Part shown: piece by piece, positions 24,053-33,096 of the stretch
How positions within the stretch are numbered: position 1 is the stretch's first letter
Layout of the letters: every line of letters begins with the position of its first letter
From: an uncultured Bacteroidales bacterium
Lineage (GTDB): Bacteria > Bacteroidota > Bacteroidia > Bacteroidales > SZUA-534
Assembly (NCBI GenBank): GCA_902790595.1
Contig: CADASL010000005.1
Span: forward strand, 216,949-280,948
Direction: 5' to 3'
Length of the DNA stretch: 64,000 nt
Position numbers and translations under genes: made by a program
The notes under the pieces: generated by a model
Databases searched by the model: none
What the model saw: only the letters and a program-made list of their open reading frames with translations
Told to the model about the DNA's origin: nothing

Positions 24053-26764
24053 CTACTTTATGATAATCCGTTGAGTTGTTTTCCCAACTTGAACAATATA
24101 AACGCCCGACTCATTGATTTGCAATTCGTTACGTATGCCATCGGCAATATTGTTGCTGATAGCCACAAGCCGTCCCATTGAGTTGTAAACACGAATTGCT
24201 GCATTGGCGTTTTCAACCACAACAGTATTTCCATAGCTATAAATCAAGACATTAGAAGCCTGTTGTTCTTCAATGCCCGTCGGGTCTTTCTCAAAAATGG
24301 CCGTAAGGTTCAAATCATCGGTTAAAGTAAACTTGCGAACCATTGCGGTACTATCTTCGCTGTCGGACCAGTGTGCGAACATTCCCCTACCCGCCACAGA
24401 GTCGACTTTGGCGGCGGCAGCAGCTTGTACTGTAACATTTACCTTGCTATCAGCCAATTCAAACTTCGAAATATAGCAGGAGCCCCATTTTTCATTGTTC
24501 GAAGCCAAAGTTACATTGTATGCCACTTCATCAGAAATGTTGACAGTCAAATTCCGAAGGCCTTTGCAACCATTGAACACACTGACATCAACAGCAGATA
24601 TGGTATTTGGAATGACAACATTGTCCAATGTGTCACAACCCTTGAATGCTGATTTGCCAATAGAAACAACACTGTTTGGAATGCTTATCTCACTTAACTT
24701 CTTGCAACCATCAAAAGCATTGTCATAAATAATTCTTGCAGTTTTGCTTATGGCACATCTTTCTATTTCGTCTTTCGATTTGGCAGAAACAAGCATAACA
24801 TATTTATTCACACTGTTACCCAAATAAAGCACGCTGTCTAATTGATTGTATTTAAGTTTACTACAATCTTTAAACACATTGGCGCCAATTATGGTAATGG
24901 AATCGGAAATGGCAATATCGGTCAATTTTGCGCAACCGCTAAATGCGTTATTTCCAATTTCATAAACCGAATTTGTCATTGTAACACTTGTTAATTCGCC
25001 GCATCCGCTAAACGCAGCATCATCAATCTTGCGCACACCATCAGGAATGCTCACTGTCGTGAGTTTTTTGCAATTAGCAAAGGCATTCATATAAACCAAC
25101 TTGGCTTGGTTGTGAATGTCACATTTAGCGGTTTTGTCTTTCGATACCACATTCATCAGAACCACATACGGATTCGCGGCATTACCCAAATACACTGCAC
25201 TATCAAATTTATTATAAACCAATTTTTTGCAGCCGTCAAATGCTTTTGCACCAATAGTTCCTATTTCGTCGGGAATTGTTATAGAAATAAGTCCCTCACA
25301 ATTTGCAAAGGCATTATTTGCAATGTTACTAATTGAATTTCCCACGACCAATGTTGCAAGTTTTACTTTGCCTTTAAACAAATCACCCACGGCTTCAGTA
25401 TCAAAAGATAGAGTCGCAATACTATTGCAATTCGTAAATGCGCTAGCTGAAATTGAATCAACATTTCTTGGAATGTCAAGTTCTGTCAGTTTTGCACAGT
25501 TCATAAACGCACTGCCGCCAATGGCTTTCGTGTGAGCGGGAATCGTATAAGAACCCGCCTTTGCGGGCGGGAAACAGTTGACAATTGTCGAAGAAACCGC
25601 TGCTATATTGTATAACACACCATCAACCGACATAAAATCGGGGTTGGCTGCGTCAACACCAATGCTGTCCAAATTGCTGCAATTTGCAAACGCCCGTTCA
25701 GCTATCTCTTTTACCGACTTGGATATTGACAACGATTTCAGTTTTTTACAATTTGCAAAAGCCCGTTCTGTGATGTTTGTCACTGGCAGAGTTTTTGCGC
25801 CAATGGTTATTGTTTCTGGAACATCAAGCGTCTGAACGTTATTATTAACCTGTTCTATAGTTAGATACGCTGATTCTTCGTCTAAAATATAACGAATATC
25901 GCCACCATTGAAATATAGCGGATAATAAACGCCAAACTGATTGTCGGAAACAACATAAACTATTGTATTCAAACCAAATGCACCATCTTCTATTTTCTTC
26001 ACCGATGTGCCTAAATTGACAGTAGTCAAATTTGAACAATTGGCAAATACAGTGGCACCTATTTCGGTAACAGAGTTTCCAATAGTTAAAGTCTGCAACA
26101 GTTTGTTACTTTCAAACGCCTTATTTTCAATTGTTTTTACCGAATTTGAAATGGTAATGTCAGTTAAGTTGCAATTAGCAAATGCTTGTTCACCAATAAT
26201 TTCCACCGAGTTTCCAATCGTTAGTTTTCCTAACGAAATACAACTATTAAATGCTCCTTTCCCTACACTTTTAGTCGAATTAGGAATAGTCAGGCTTGTG
26301 AGCGAATTGCAGAACGAAAAAGCATAATCGCCAATAGTTTTCACCTGCGAACCAATGGTTACGGACGCCAAGGTATTACAGCTGTTGAAGGCGCTGTTGC
26401 CGATGTCTGTAACAGAATTTGGTATTATCACTTTTGACAAACCTTTGCAACCGAAAAACGCCCGTACACCAATAGTTTTTACCGACGACGGAATGCTCAC
26501 CGAAGTCAGTTTTGAGCAATAGTTGAAGGCATTTTTGCCGACAGCCGTTACCGCATATTCCTTGCCATCATTTGTTACCGACGAAGGTATTTCCGCCTTA
26601 GTCAAATCAGGGTAATTGTCATCATACGACAAGTACGTCACTTCGACTGTCAATGGTTGGCTACCGCTTGTGATATTGTAACACAGGCCGCCGCTCTGAA
26701 AATCATAGGCAAAGGCTTGCATAGCAAGCAGATTGCCCAACACAAAAGCTGGTAAACGCTTCAT
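24053..26764 (-). CDS. BspA-like leucine-rich repeat protein with T9SS sorting domain
   Basis: About 903 residues from the ATG at 26764 (MKRLPAFVLG, signal peptide ending near AFA). An upstream ATG is less likely because it precedes the signal peptide. The body is a series of ~23-residue BspA-type LRRs (pattern IPxSVxxIGxxAFxxCxxLxxVxI), with interruptions near residues 280-345 and two related blocks around YNKFDSAVYLGN and YNQLDSVLYLGN. A bacterial-repeat module precedes the C-terminal ~75 residues, which match a type A type-IX-secretion sorting domain (VRVYNSMGR-like turn, GVYIVQVG, basic end). It is probably a secreted or surface adhesin. It lies between aat and a duplicated aat 3' end. 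Confidence 0.9.
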   Translation of the reverse strand: MKRLPAFVLGNLLAMQAFAYDFQSGGLCYNITSGSQPLTVEVTYLSYDDNYPDLTKAEIPSSVTNDGKEYAVTAVGKNAFNYCSKLTSVSIPSSVKTIGVRAFFGCKGLSKVIIPNSVTDIGNSAFNSCNTLASVTIGSQVKTIGDYAFSFCNSLTSLTIPNSTKSVGKGAFNSCISLGKLTIGNSVEIIGEQAFANCNLTDITISNSVKTIENKAFESNKLLQTLTIGNSVTEIGATVFANCSNLTTVNLGTSVKKIEDGAFGLNTIVYVVSDNQFGVYYPLYFNGGDIRYILDEESAYLTIEQVNNNVQTLDVPETITIGAKTLPVTNITERAFANCKKLKSLSISKSVKEIAERAFANCSNLDSIGVDAANPDFMSVDGVLYNIAAVSSTIVNCFPPAKAGSYTIPAHTKAIGGSAFMNCAKLTELDIPRNVDSISASAFTNCNSIATLSFDTEAVGDLFKGKVKLATLVVGNSISNIANNAFANCEGLISITIPDEIGTIGAKAFDGCKKLVYNKFDSAVYLGNAANPYVVLMNVVSKDKTAKCDIHNQAKLVYMNAFANCKKLTTVSIPDGVRKIDDAAFSGCGELTSVTMTNSVYEIGNNAFSGCAKLTDIAISDSITIIGANVFKDCSKLKYNQLDSVLYLGNSVNKYVMLVSAKSKDEIERCAISKTARIIYDNAFDGCKKLSEISIPNSVVSIGKSAFKGCDTLDNVVIPNTISAVDVSVFNGCKGLRNLTVNISDEVAYNVTLASNNEKWGSCYISKFELADSKVNVTVQAAAAAKVDSVAGRGMFAHWSDSEDSTAMVRKFTLTDDLNLTAIFEKDPTGIEEQQASNVLIYSYGNTVVVENANAAIRVYNSMGRLVAISNNIADGIRNELQINESGVYIVQVGKTTQRIIIK

Positions 26765-27288
26765 AAAACTGAGATTAAAATTGTTAGTAACACACATAGT
26801 CACAAATAGTTACCATTGCGTAACTTGTTTTTTTTGCCAACAACTCTCACGAAGGCTGTAAAAAAATCCGATTAGTTTTGAGCATAAAAAAAAGCGTGAG
26901 AGTCTAATATTAGTTGCTCATCCCCGCTGTTAGAAGGCCTTCGCATTGCCCGAATATACCAGAAACGAGCAACGTAGAAAGCCCACGCATTAATATATGC
27001 ACACACCTATGCGAATAGGTATGACTCACACATACAAATATATAGGCATTCTATCATCGCTATCGTTCTAATGTATATTCGAAAAGTTGCGAAGTTCTCT
27101 AACAACTTAGAACAGACGCGCTAATAAAACGCTTCCAATATGTCAAAAGGCACAGCAGATTCTGTCTGCAATACCAAGTGCCAAATATAGAAAAGTAATT
27201 TTTACAAAAAACAACTTATGCGCTAAACTTTTTCTTGACGTGAAACAACTGTTTGATTTAAAAAGATTGATTATCAAAGCATCTGAAA
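26765..27288. other. Non-coding stretch upstream of the BspA-like gene
   Basis: About 520 bp with no credible gene. It holds inverted repeats ACTCTCACG/CGTGAGAGT (26843-26851 and 26895-26903), GTTGCTC/GAGCAAC (26913-26919 and 26967-26973) and a small hairpin ACCTAT/ATAGGT (27005-27020). Two perfect minus-strand -7 elements (CAAATATA, 27035-27042 and 27182-27189) could serve the BspA-like gene, but neither has a well-placed -33 element. Confidence 0.5.
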
Positions 27289-27353
27289 TCGATGGGCGGC
27301 GAAACAATCAGTTATGATGAATATATGGCGATGCTGAAAGCGGATGCTGAATA
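27289..27353 (+). pseudogene. Duplicated 3' remnant of aat
   Basis: Positions 27289-27344 and the preceding frame match aat 23839-23904 with three differences (two synonymous). It then continues in frame with a different tail to a TAA at 27351. Only the last ~20 codons exist (SMGGETISYDEYMAMLK), so it is not functional. It is the mirror of the clpB remnant. Confidence 0.8.
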
Positions 27354-27480
27354 AAAAATGGCAACAGCCTTAAACACAGACTGTTGTCTGTAGTGTCAAA
27401 AAACAGGGACAACTGATAATGTTCGGTGGTCGTTAGTTTTCCAATTTGATTCGGTGCGAATTTTCATTTTGAAAAAAATT

Positions 27481-27523
27481 CAAAAGCGGGCAGAGCTGAA
27501 TGCTTCAGTGCTGTCCGCTTTTG
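27481..27523 (-). terminator. Terminator of the propeller/plug/sigma locus
   Basis: A long hairpin, CAAAAGCGGGCAG pairing with CTGTCCGCTTTTG with one mismatch, with an inner CTGAA/TTCAG. On the minus strand it leads into a T-rich run, 22 nt after the stop of the last gene of the locus. Confidence 0.75.
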
Positions 27524-27544
27524 TGATATAGGTTAGTGTTTGTT

Positions 27545-28741
27545 TTAATCTTTCAGATATTTGTTTTTCAGTCGGAATTGCAAGTAAATCGGGTTCTCAT
27601 CGTTCTGCTTCAATGTCTCGATAATGCGTTTGCCGAGCGGTGACAGCTCCTCGTTTGAATCGATTTTGCTCTCCCAGTCGCCTTGAATCACCATTGTGTA
27701 AACGCCGTTGTCCACCATTCCGGGGGTGACTTCAATATTCAAACCTCCAATGTATATTTTGTAGACGTGCAGGTTGTTCGGTGTGGCAATGGCAAGGCAG
27801 TTGTACTTCTTATTATTCAAAGCCATACGTTGCCAGTATGCAAGCGTTGAGCCTTTGATTTGCGGAAAGTCGCACCCGTGGCAGTAGTCGCCTTCAAAGA
27901 CAATTTTTATAGCAGAAATCTCGGCGCCTTGAGATTCGATTTTTATAGAGGGTTCGGGCATTTCCATATCGCCGTAATCGATTGTTGCAATTTTCTGTAT
28001 CTGACCGTCAGAATAACGGTAGAGAGTGTGTTTTGGCATAAGCAGCAACATCAGCAAATCTTTGCCCGAACGCGTAAATGCGCTTGGTGAAAACTCATCA
28101 CCCGGTTTTGCCATACAAAACAATTTAGTCAACGAATGCCCGTCAAAACTGTACACGGCACTGCTGTCTTTTATTTTTCTCATCACTGCGCCGAACCCCA
28201 TATCTTCAATCTCAACATTTTCGCACTCGTCAAGCGGAGGTTGCGATGTAATCAACAACTGGTCACGACCGACAGCAACCAAACTGAAAGGATAATTTTT
28301 TATCTCAGATTTCGACACATATTTGAACGGTGACGTTTGGAAGCACATTATCGCACCTTTGCTGCTATTGTAGCCATAGAAAAGATTTTCGGCAGGCAGG
28401 AACGAGAATTTTCTGAGTTCCTGATACTCATTCGGTCCATTACCCACGGTATTGAGTTTGTCAACAAGCTTTCCGTCTCTGATGTGATAGAACGTTCGAT
28501 ATTGTCGGTTGCAGGCTATAAAATTGTTGCTGATTCCGTTTAAGCACTCGATTTCGTCCAACGGCTCGTCGCTCACAATGGGCTTGACATCAATAATTTC
28601 GGCAATTTCTTGGAGGTCGATGGTCTCCATATCATCCCTATCGTTATCAATCACCCATCCGTCAGCGATTTGATTTTTACCACTGTTGCAGGCCATCATT
28701 GTGACACAGATGGCTATGGCTGTTAAAGTTTTGATTTTCAT
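27545..28741 (-). CDS. 6-bladed beta-propeller-type lipoprotein
   Basis: A 398-residue lipoprotein (lipobox VTMMAC, Cys18). The rest is beta-rich with repeats of the kind seen in Bacteroidota 6-bladed beta-propeller (BF3164/DUF4934-like) proteins: VGNGPNEYQELRKFSFLP, YSFDGHSLTKLF and the C-terminal IYLQFRLK. It is the last gene of a minus-strand run that begins with an ECF sigma factor. Its job is unknown; related proteins sit at the outer membrane beside nutrient-uptake or regulatory genes. Family assignment is by pattern only. Confidence 0.7.
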   Translation of the reverse strand: MKIKTLTAIAICVTMMACNSGKNQIADGWVIDNDRDDMETIDLQEIAEIIDVKPIVSDEPLDEIECLNGISNNFIACNRQYRTFYHIRDGKLVDKLNTVGNGPNEYQELRKFSFLPAENLFYGYNSSKGAIMCFQTSPFKYVSKSEIKNYPFSLVAVGRDQLLITSQPPLDECENVEIEDMGFGAVMRKIKDSSAVYSFDGHSLTKLFCMAKPGDEFSPSAFTRSGKDLLMLLLMPKHTLYRYSDGQIQKIATIDYGDMEMPEPSIKIESQGAEISAIKIVFEGDYCHGCDFPQIKGSTLAYWQRMALNNKKYNCLAIATPNNLHVYKIYIGGLNIEVTPGMVDNGVYTMVIQGDWESKIDSNEELSPLGKRIIETLKQNDENPIYLQFRLKNKYLKD

Positions 28742-28833
28742 CTTTTTAGTTTGTTGATTGTTTAAAATGAATGTTCACTGAAGCTCGTAATTATATCGTG
28801 AATGAGCGATTCTGTTTATCCGCAGCAGTGCTT

Positions 28834-29940
28834 TTATTTATTGAATTTGCATCGGTATAAGCAATATTTCCCGTTCTCATCCATCGCATTAACAAACATA
28901 TTTTTAGACTTCTCGTTATAAGAAACATTGCTTATAAAACTCAATTTGTTTTTGCATTTAAACCGACGGACAAGATTCATATCATTGTCGAAGCACCATA
29001 TCTCCTGGTTTTTGAGCCTGGCTATCGTGAAATCGGTGGTCTCAATCCATTGGATTCCTCCTTTTTTTTCAAATTCCTCTCTTGAGATATGTCCCCTTCC
29101 ATTATTGGCAAAAATGTAATTATCTGTTTGGCAGGCGAATGTGAAAAAGTTATCGATATTTTTCATCAAGAAATCTCTATTTTCTTCGCGCACTTCGTTG
29201 TCTTTGAACTTGTCATCACGATACATTTTCAAAAGATTGAAATTCTTATCATAAATGGTTATGATTGGGAAATTATGCCAAAATGCTATGTATTTCGAGT
29301 TACAATAAGCTATTGACCGTTGTGTCAAATTTGACGGAAAGTTTTTATTATTTTGTTTGTAGTCGGTAAGCGGTTTCCCTGTTTTTGCATTGCATAGTAT
29401 AAATTCGGGAAGCCCCTCCACGCCAAAGTCGCCGGTTATATATTGTGAATTAGGCATTACAATTGTGTTTTCATCGACATAAACAAGAGAAGAAGCATAC
29501 GTTGTACCAAATTGGGTAACTGCCGGGCTGTATGCAAATCCATAAGCCAGAACCGAATCGATGTTAAACCGAAAAACAGTGTGCGAGATGCCATTTGCAA
29601 CAACAAAATCGTTGCAGCGCATTTGGCCCCCAACATACATCATTTCTCCTTTTTTGAAAAAACCTGCAATTATCTTTTTGGTATTCAGATTGTAGAACGT
29701 TACAACAAAGGGTTGCGGATTCTTGTAGTTGATTATAATGGCAATGTCGTCGTTATAGATATGATATTCGGCGTTGGCATATATTTCGGGCAATTTTACC
29801 TTCTCTGCTGTGAAATACTCAACCGCAGGCATATTTTGGTCGGTAAGCCTGACAATGTTGTCTGTGGTTGGATAAGGTTGTGCAATGGCTGCCAAACTGC
29901 TGACTGCCACAGTAATCATAGTTAAAAATCTCCTTTTCAT
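28834..29940 (-). CDS. Secreted propeller-like protein
   Basis: 368 residues with a cleavable signal peptide (SSLAAIAQ/PYP) and no lipobox. Aromatic and hydroxyl-rich beta strands with repeats such as FEILC, YIAFWHNFPIITIYDKNF and IWCFDNDMNLVRRFKC suggest a beta-propeller like the neighbouring lipoprotein. No catalytic motif is visible. It follows the tandem plug gene after 34 bp, so co-transcription is likely. AT-rich compared with housekeeping genes. Confidence 0.65.
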   Translation of the reverse strand: MKRRFLTMITVAVSSLAAIAQPYPTTDNIVRLTDQNMPAVEYFTAEKVKLPEIYANAEYHIYNDDIAIIINYKNPQPFVVTFYNLNTKKIIAGFFKKGEMMYVGGQMRCNDFVVANGISHTVFRFNIDSVLAYGFAYSPAVTQFGTTYASSLVYVDENTIVMPNSQYITGDFGVEGLPEFILCNAKTGKPLTDYKQNNKNFPSNLTQRSIAYCNSKYIAFWHNFPIITIYDKNFNLLKMYRDDKFKDNEVREENRDFLMKNIDNFFTFACQTDNYIFANNGRGHISREEFEKKGGIQWIETTDFTIARLKNQEIWCFDNDMNLVRRFKCKNKLSFISNVSYNEKSKNMFVNAMDENGKYCLYRCKFNK

Positions 29941-29974
29941 AACTCGTTGTTTTTAATGTGTAACTTATTGATAT

Positions 29975-30580
29975 TTATTTCTTTGTGTTCACAATCACCA
30001 CTCCAACGTTTGGATCGTCGGTGTATTTCTTTGCGGCTTTGCCTTTCATCACCTCAACCGATTTGATTTTGTTCTGGTTGAGTGCCTTCATATCTGCTTC
30101 GGTCGATTTCTGACCATCGATTATATAGATTGTAGTGGAAGTAGGTTTCCTCGATTTGGTAGTGATTACCACAACTCCGTTTTTGCCTTTCTCTCCGTAT
30201 CTTGCAGCTTCGGGCGAATTGGGCTTTAAAATCTCAATTGAGTTAATATCTTCCGGTGCGGGCTGTATTGCCTCCACGCCATCAACAATTGTTAAAGGCA
30301 TACTTCCGCCTGGTTCGACATAGATTTTTGCGGACGGGCCGTCGGGCCTTTTGAAGTCCGTTGTTAGAATTTGATGAATAACTATAACTTTATTCTCATC
30401 AAGGGGGGGCATAGTGTCTATCCGATACCTGTCTATAGTCTTTCCATTCAACTGTGAACCATTGAAATCATAGACTGGCTCGCCATCAATGCTATATTTG
30501 TTCACAGTGACTTTTTGGGCCGTTTGTGCATTGGCCACCATCGCGGAAGCGCAAATTCCTAAAATTAAAAGTATTCTCAT
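29975..30580 (-). CDS. Barrel-less tandem TonB-plug-like protein
   Basis: A 201-residue exported protein (signal peptide to about residue 18, ANAQ). It contains two copies of the short beta-alpha-beta plug motif seen in SusC-type receptors. The first, about 96-142, reads LTIVDGVEA, then INSIEILK, AARYGEKG and GVVVITTK. The second, about 151-201, reads IYIIDGQ, then IKSVEVMKG, AAKKYTDD and GVVIVNTKK. There is no beta-barrel and no TonB box. It lies 27 bp after the anti-sigma-like gene, so a role in signalling to that protein is an attractive inference. Confidence 0.8.
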   Translation of the reverse strand: MRILLILGICASAMVANAQTAQKVTVNKYSIDGEPVYDFNGSQLNGKTIDRYRIDTMPPLDENKVIVIHQILTTDFKRPDGPSAKIYVEPGGSMPLTIVDGVEAIQPAPEDINSIEILKPNSPEAARYGEKGKNGVVVITTKSRKPTSTTIYIIDGQKSTEADMKALNQNKIKSVEVMKGKAAKKYTDDPNVGVVIVNTKK

Positions 30581-30607
30581 TTCTCTAAATTTTAAATGGT
30601 TAGATTG

Positions 30608-31141
30608 TTAATTCTGCCACGCGTAGTAGGTTGTCAGAGCGTCGCCTTCGCGCGTCAGAATGTAGGTGCTCGAGCTGTTGTCCTTCATTCTGGCCGTGAT
30701 TAAGACGTTTTTCCCACAAGGTGTGGCGTTTATCGATTCTATCTCATCTGCCGACAGGTCCATCAGCGTATTGAGTGTCTCGGCTATCTCCATCGGGGTT
30801 ATATCACACTGATTGTCGATGTATGACACAATGCTGGCCCGAACAATGGCAACCACAGCAATGGCTGCCGCAATGCCTGCCACCCAGCGCAGGGTGCGCT
30901 TGAACCCGATACGGTGGCGGCTTTCAACCAAGCGGTCGTATTCGCGTTCACCGCTGTTGCTCAGTGAGTTAAGCGCGGTGTTGCCTGTCAGGACAAGTTT
31001 GGCGAAGGCTGCTTCGTCGGCATCAGGCTGGCTCATTGCGTAGTACTCAGCCAAGGCGCGCTCTTCTGCCACAGTTGTGTCAGCCTCCAAGTAGCGCTCA
31101 ATCAGCACCTTACGTTCCAGTTTATTATCAATGTCAATCAT
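30608..31141 (-). CDS. Membrane anti-sigma-like protein
   Basis: 177 residues with a helical cytoplasmic part (about 1-80), one membrane segment (about 83-102, WVAGIAAAIAVVAIV) and a ~70-residue periplasmic end. The start ATG overlaps the stop of the sigma factor gene (ATGA, 31141-31138), a sign of translational coupling typical of sigma/anti-sigma pairs. It lacks a recognisable FecR domain or a zinc-binding HxxxCxxC motif. The anti-sigma role is inferred from context and topology. Confidence 0.72.
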   Translation of the reverse strand: MIDIDNKLERKVLIERYLEADTTVAEERALAEYYAMSQPDADEAAFAKLVLTGNTALNSLSNSGEREYDRLVESRHRIGFKRTLRWVAGIAAAIAVVAIVRASIVSYIDNQCDITPMEIAETLNTLMDLSADEIESINATPCGKNVLITARMKDNSSSTYILTREGDALTTYYAWQN

Positions 31142-31638
31142 AGTATTCGTTTTATTTGTTCCAACATCTGTTTGCGTGCCACCGAAATGGTTGTCTTCAC
31201 GCTTGCTTTGGGTTTGCCCGTCACGGCGGAAATATCGTCGAGCGAAAGTCCGTCGTCGTTCCTCATTTTCAGCAACATCTGCTGCGATGGTGTCAGGCTG
31301 CCTAAAATCTGCGTCTCAATTTTGGCCATATCCTCGTCGTCGGTCAAAGCCGAAGCTGACATACCGCCACTAAAATCGACTCCGGCAATTGACTGCGCAA
31401 CAATCCGGCGCTTACGGTAGTGCGACACGCAGGTGGTTTTGACAATTTTCACGGCCAGCGCCTCCGCGTCGCGTATCGGGTAGCCACGCTCCGACAGCCG
31501 CCAAAGCGTTACTAGCGACTCCTGCACAATATCCTCAGCCTCCACCGATAGCTGGGTGGCATTGTTAAATCTGCCAGCCAACATCAGCATCTTCTGCCTG
31601 ATTCTCTCCGATAGTTGTTCAAACTCCTGAAGCGTCAT
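31138..31638 (-). CDS. ECF-type RNA polymerase sigma factor
   Basis: 166 residues from the ATG at 31638; the frame is open upstream but contains no family-like sequence. Region 2 contains the AEDIVQESLVTLWRL motif and region 4 the helix-turn-helix LTPSQQMLLKMR...LSLDDISAVTGKPKASVKTTI. It is the first gene of the locus with the overlapping membrane protein, tandem plug protein and propeller proteins. It is divergent from the porin gene. Confidence 0.9.
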   Translation of the reverse strand: MTLQEFEQLSERIRQKMLMLAGRFNNATQLSVEAEDIVQESLVTLWRLSERGYPIRDAEALAVKIVKTTCVSHYRKRRIVAQSIAGVDFSGGMSASALTDDEDMAKIETQILGSLTPSQQMLLKMRNDDGLSLDDISAVTGKPKASVKTTISVARKQMLEQIKRIL

Positions 31639-31810
31639 TTTTGTGCGTTTCTGCCAATAGGTAGCAAAAACCTGCCGAAAGTTAATCGGGATTTGTGATT
31701 TTTTTTTCGATTGGAATGCATCGTCCGAAAAACCGCATAAAACGTATGGCATTTAACGCGCATTTTCATTTTATTTGCGCCGCAAAAACAGCAATTTATT
31801 TGTAAAACTT

Positions 31811-33079
31811 ATGATTAAGCAACTATCGGCATTAGCCATCTTTAGCGCTCTGACAGTCGCTGCCGCGGCTCAGGACGCACCTAAATCCGATGCTTCGGAA
31901 CCACAATGGACCTACAAAATGAGCGGTTTCATCGACCCGCAGTTCTATATGGACACCCGCGAGGTGGTGAGCGCACGCGAGGAGCAGATGCTCTTCTATC
32001 CCGCACCGAAAAAACTCGATGCTGAAGGCAACGACGTCAACGCTCAGCCGAGCAACAATGCGCTTGCCATCACGGCGCGTATTGGTATGAAAATCAGTGC
32101 GCCCGATGCGCTTAACGCCAAGATTTCAGGCTATCTGGAAGGCGATTTCACCGGTGCCACCGATGGCGGAATCAATATGCTGCGCCTGCGCCACGCCTAC
32201 CTGAATATGCGCTGGCAGAAATCGAACCTGCTGTTGGGACAATACTGGCACCCGATGGTGGCTCACGAGGTGATGCCTGGCACTCGTCCGCTCAATATGG
32301 GCATTCCGTTCCACCCGTACTCTCGCTACGTACAAGCACGTTATACTCAATACTTTGGCGGACTTGAGTTGAGCGGAATTGCCGCTTTCCAACTCGACAA
32401 CAAATCGGTCGGCCCCGACGGCGGCAGCACCGCCTACCTACGCAACAGTTGCCTGCCCGAACTGAACGCCCAACTCTGCTTCCGCGGCGAGAAACTCTAT
32501 CTTGGCGCGATGGTGAACTACGTTCTGCTTCAGCCACGCACCTTCACCACCGACGCCGACGGCAAAAAGTATAAAACCGACACCAAAATCGGCTCGACCG
32601 CCGTTTCGGTTTTCGGCAAACTGAATGTCAGCGAGTTAAGTATTCGGTTCCAAGGCATTTATGGCGATAATCTGACCGAGCAGGGCTTGATGGGCGGCTA
32701 TATCGAAAGCGGACTTCAAGACGATAATACATTCAAATACAGCAATTTCGGTACAACAACTTTCTGGGTTGACCTGGGCCGTACCAAAGGCGTCTGCCGC
32801 CCTGGATTGTTTGCTGGATTTGGCCGCAACAACAATTTCGGCGACGATATTAACGCTGATGACAAGGTTTTCGGTCGCGGAATCGACATTGACAATGTTT
32901 GGCGCATTCAGCCGCGCGTCGGCTTCTATCCGACTGATTATCTGAACTTTTTTGGCGAAGTTGAATACACCAATGCCACCTACGGCAAGAAAATTGAAGA
33001 CGGTGGAAAATACCACTACGAGTCGGATTACAATGTCGGGAACTACCGCTTCATTGTAGCGGCCGTGTTCAATTTTTAA
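31811..33079 (+). CDS. Porin-like outer-membrane beta-barrel protein
   Basis: 422 residues from the ATG at 31811, with a signal peptide (TVAAAAQ/DAP). The mature part has alternating beta strands (YKMSGFIDPQFYMDTR, LNAKISGYLEGDF, RLRHAYLNMRW, LYLGAMVNYVLL) and ends in Phe (IVAAVFNF), the usual signal for outer-membrane insertion. The pattern resembles OprP/OprO-like or DcaP-like porins, but the substrate is unknown. It is followed after 17 bp by a methyltransferase-like gene. Confidence 0.8.
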   Translation: MIKQLSALAIFSALTVAAAAQDAPKSDASEPQWTYKMSGFIDPQFYMDTREVVSAREEQMLFYPAPKKLDAEGNDVNAQPSNNALAITARIGMKISAPDALNAKISGYLEGDFTGATDGGINMLRLRHAYLNMRWQKSNLLLGQYWHPMVAHEVMPGTRPLNMGIPFHPYSRYVQARYTQYFGGLELSGIAAFQLDNKSVGPDGGSTAYLRNSCLPELNAQLCFRGEKLYLGAMVNYVLLQPRTFTTDADGKKYKTDTKIGSTAVSVFGKLNVSELSIRFQGIYGDNLTEQGLMGGYIESGLQDDNTFKYSNFGTTTFWVDLGRTKGVCRPGLFAGFGRNNNFGDDINADDKVFGRGIDIDNVWRIQPRVGFYPTDYLNFFGEVEYTNATYGKKIEDGGKYHYESDYNVGNYRFIVAAVFNF

Positions 33080-33096
33080 TTGAGAATCATTTGGAA

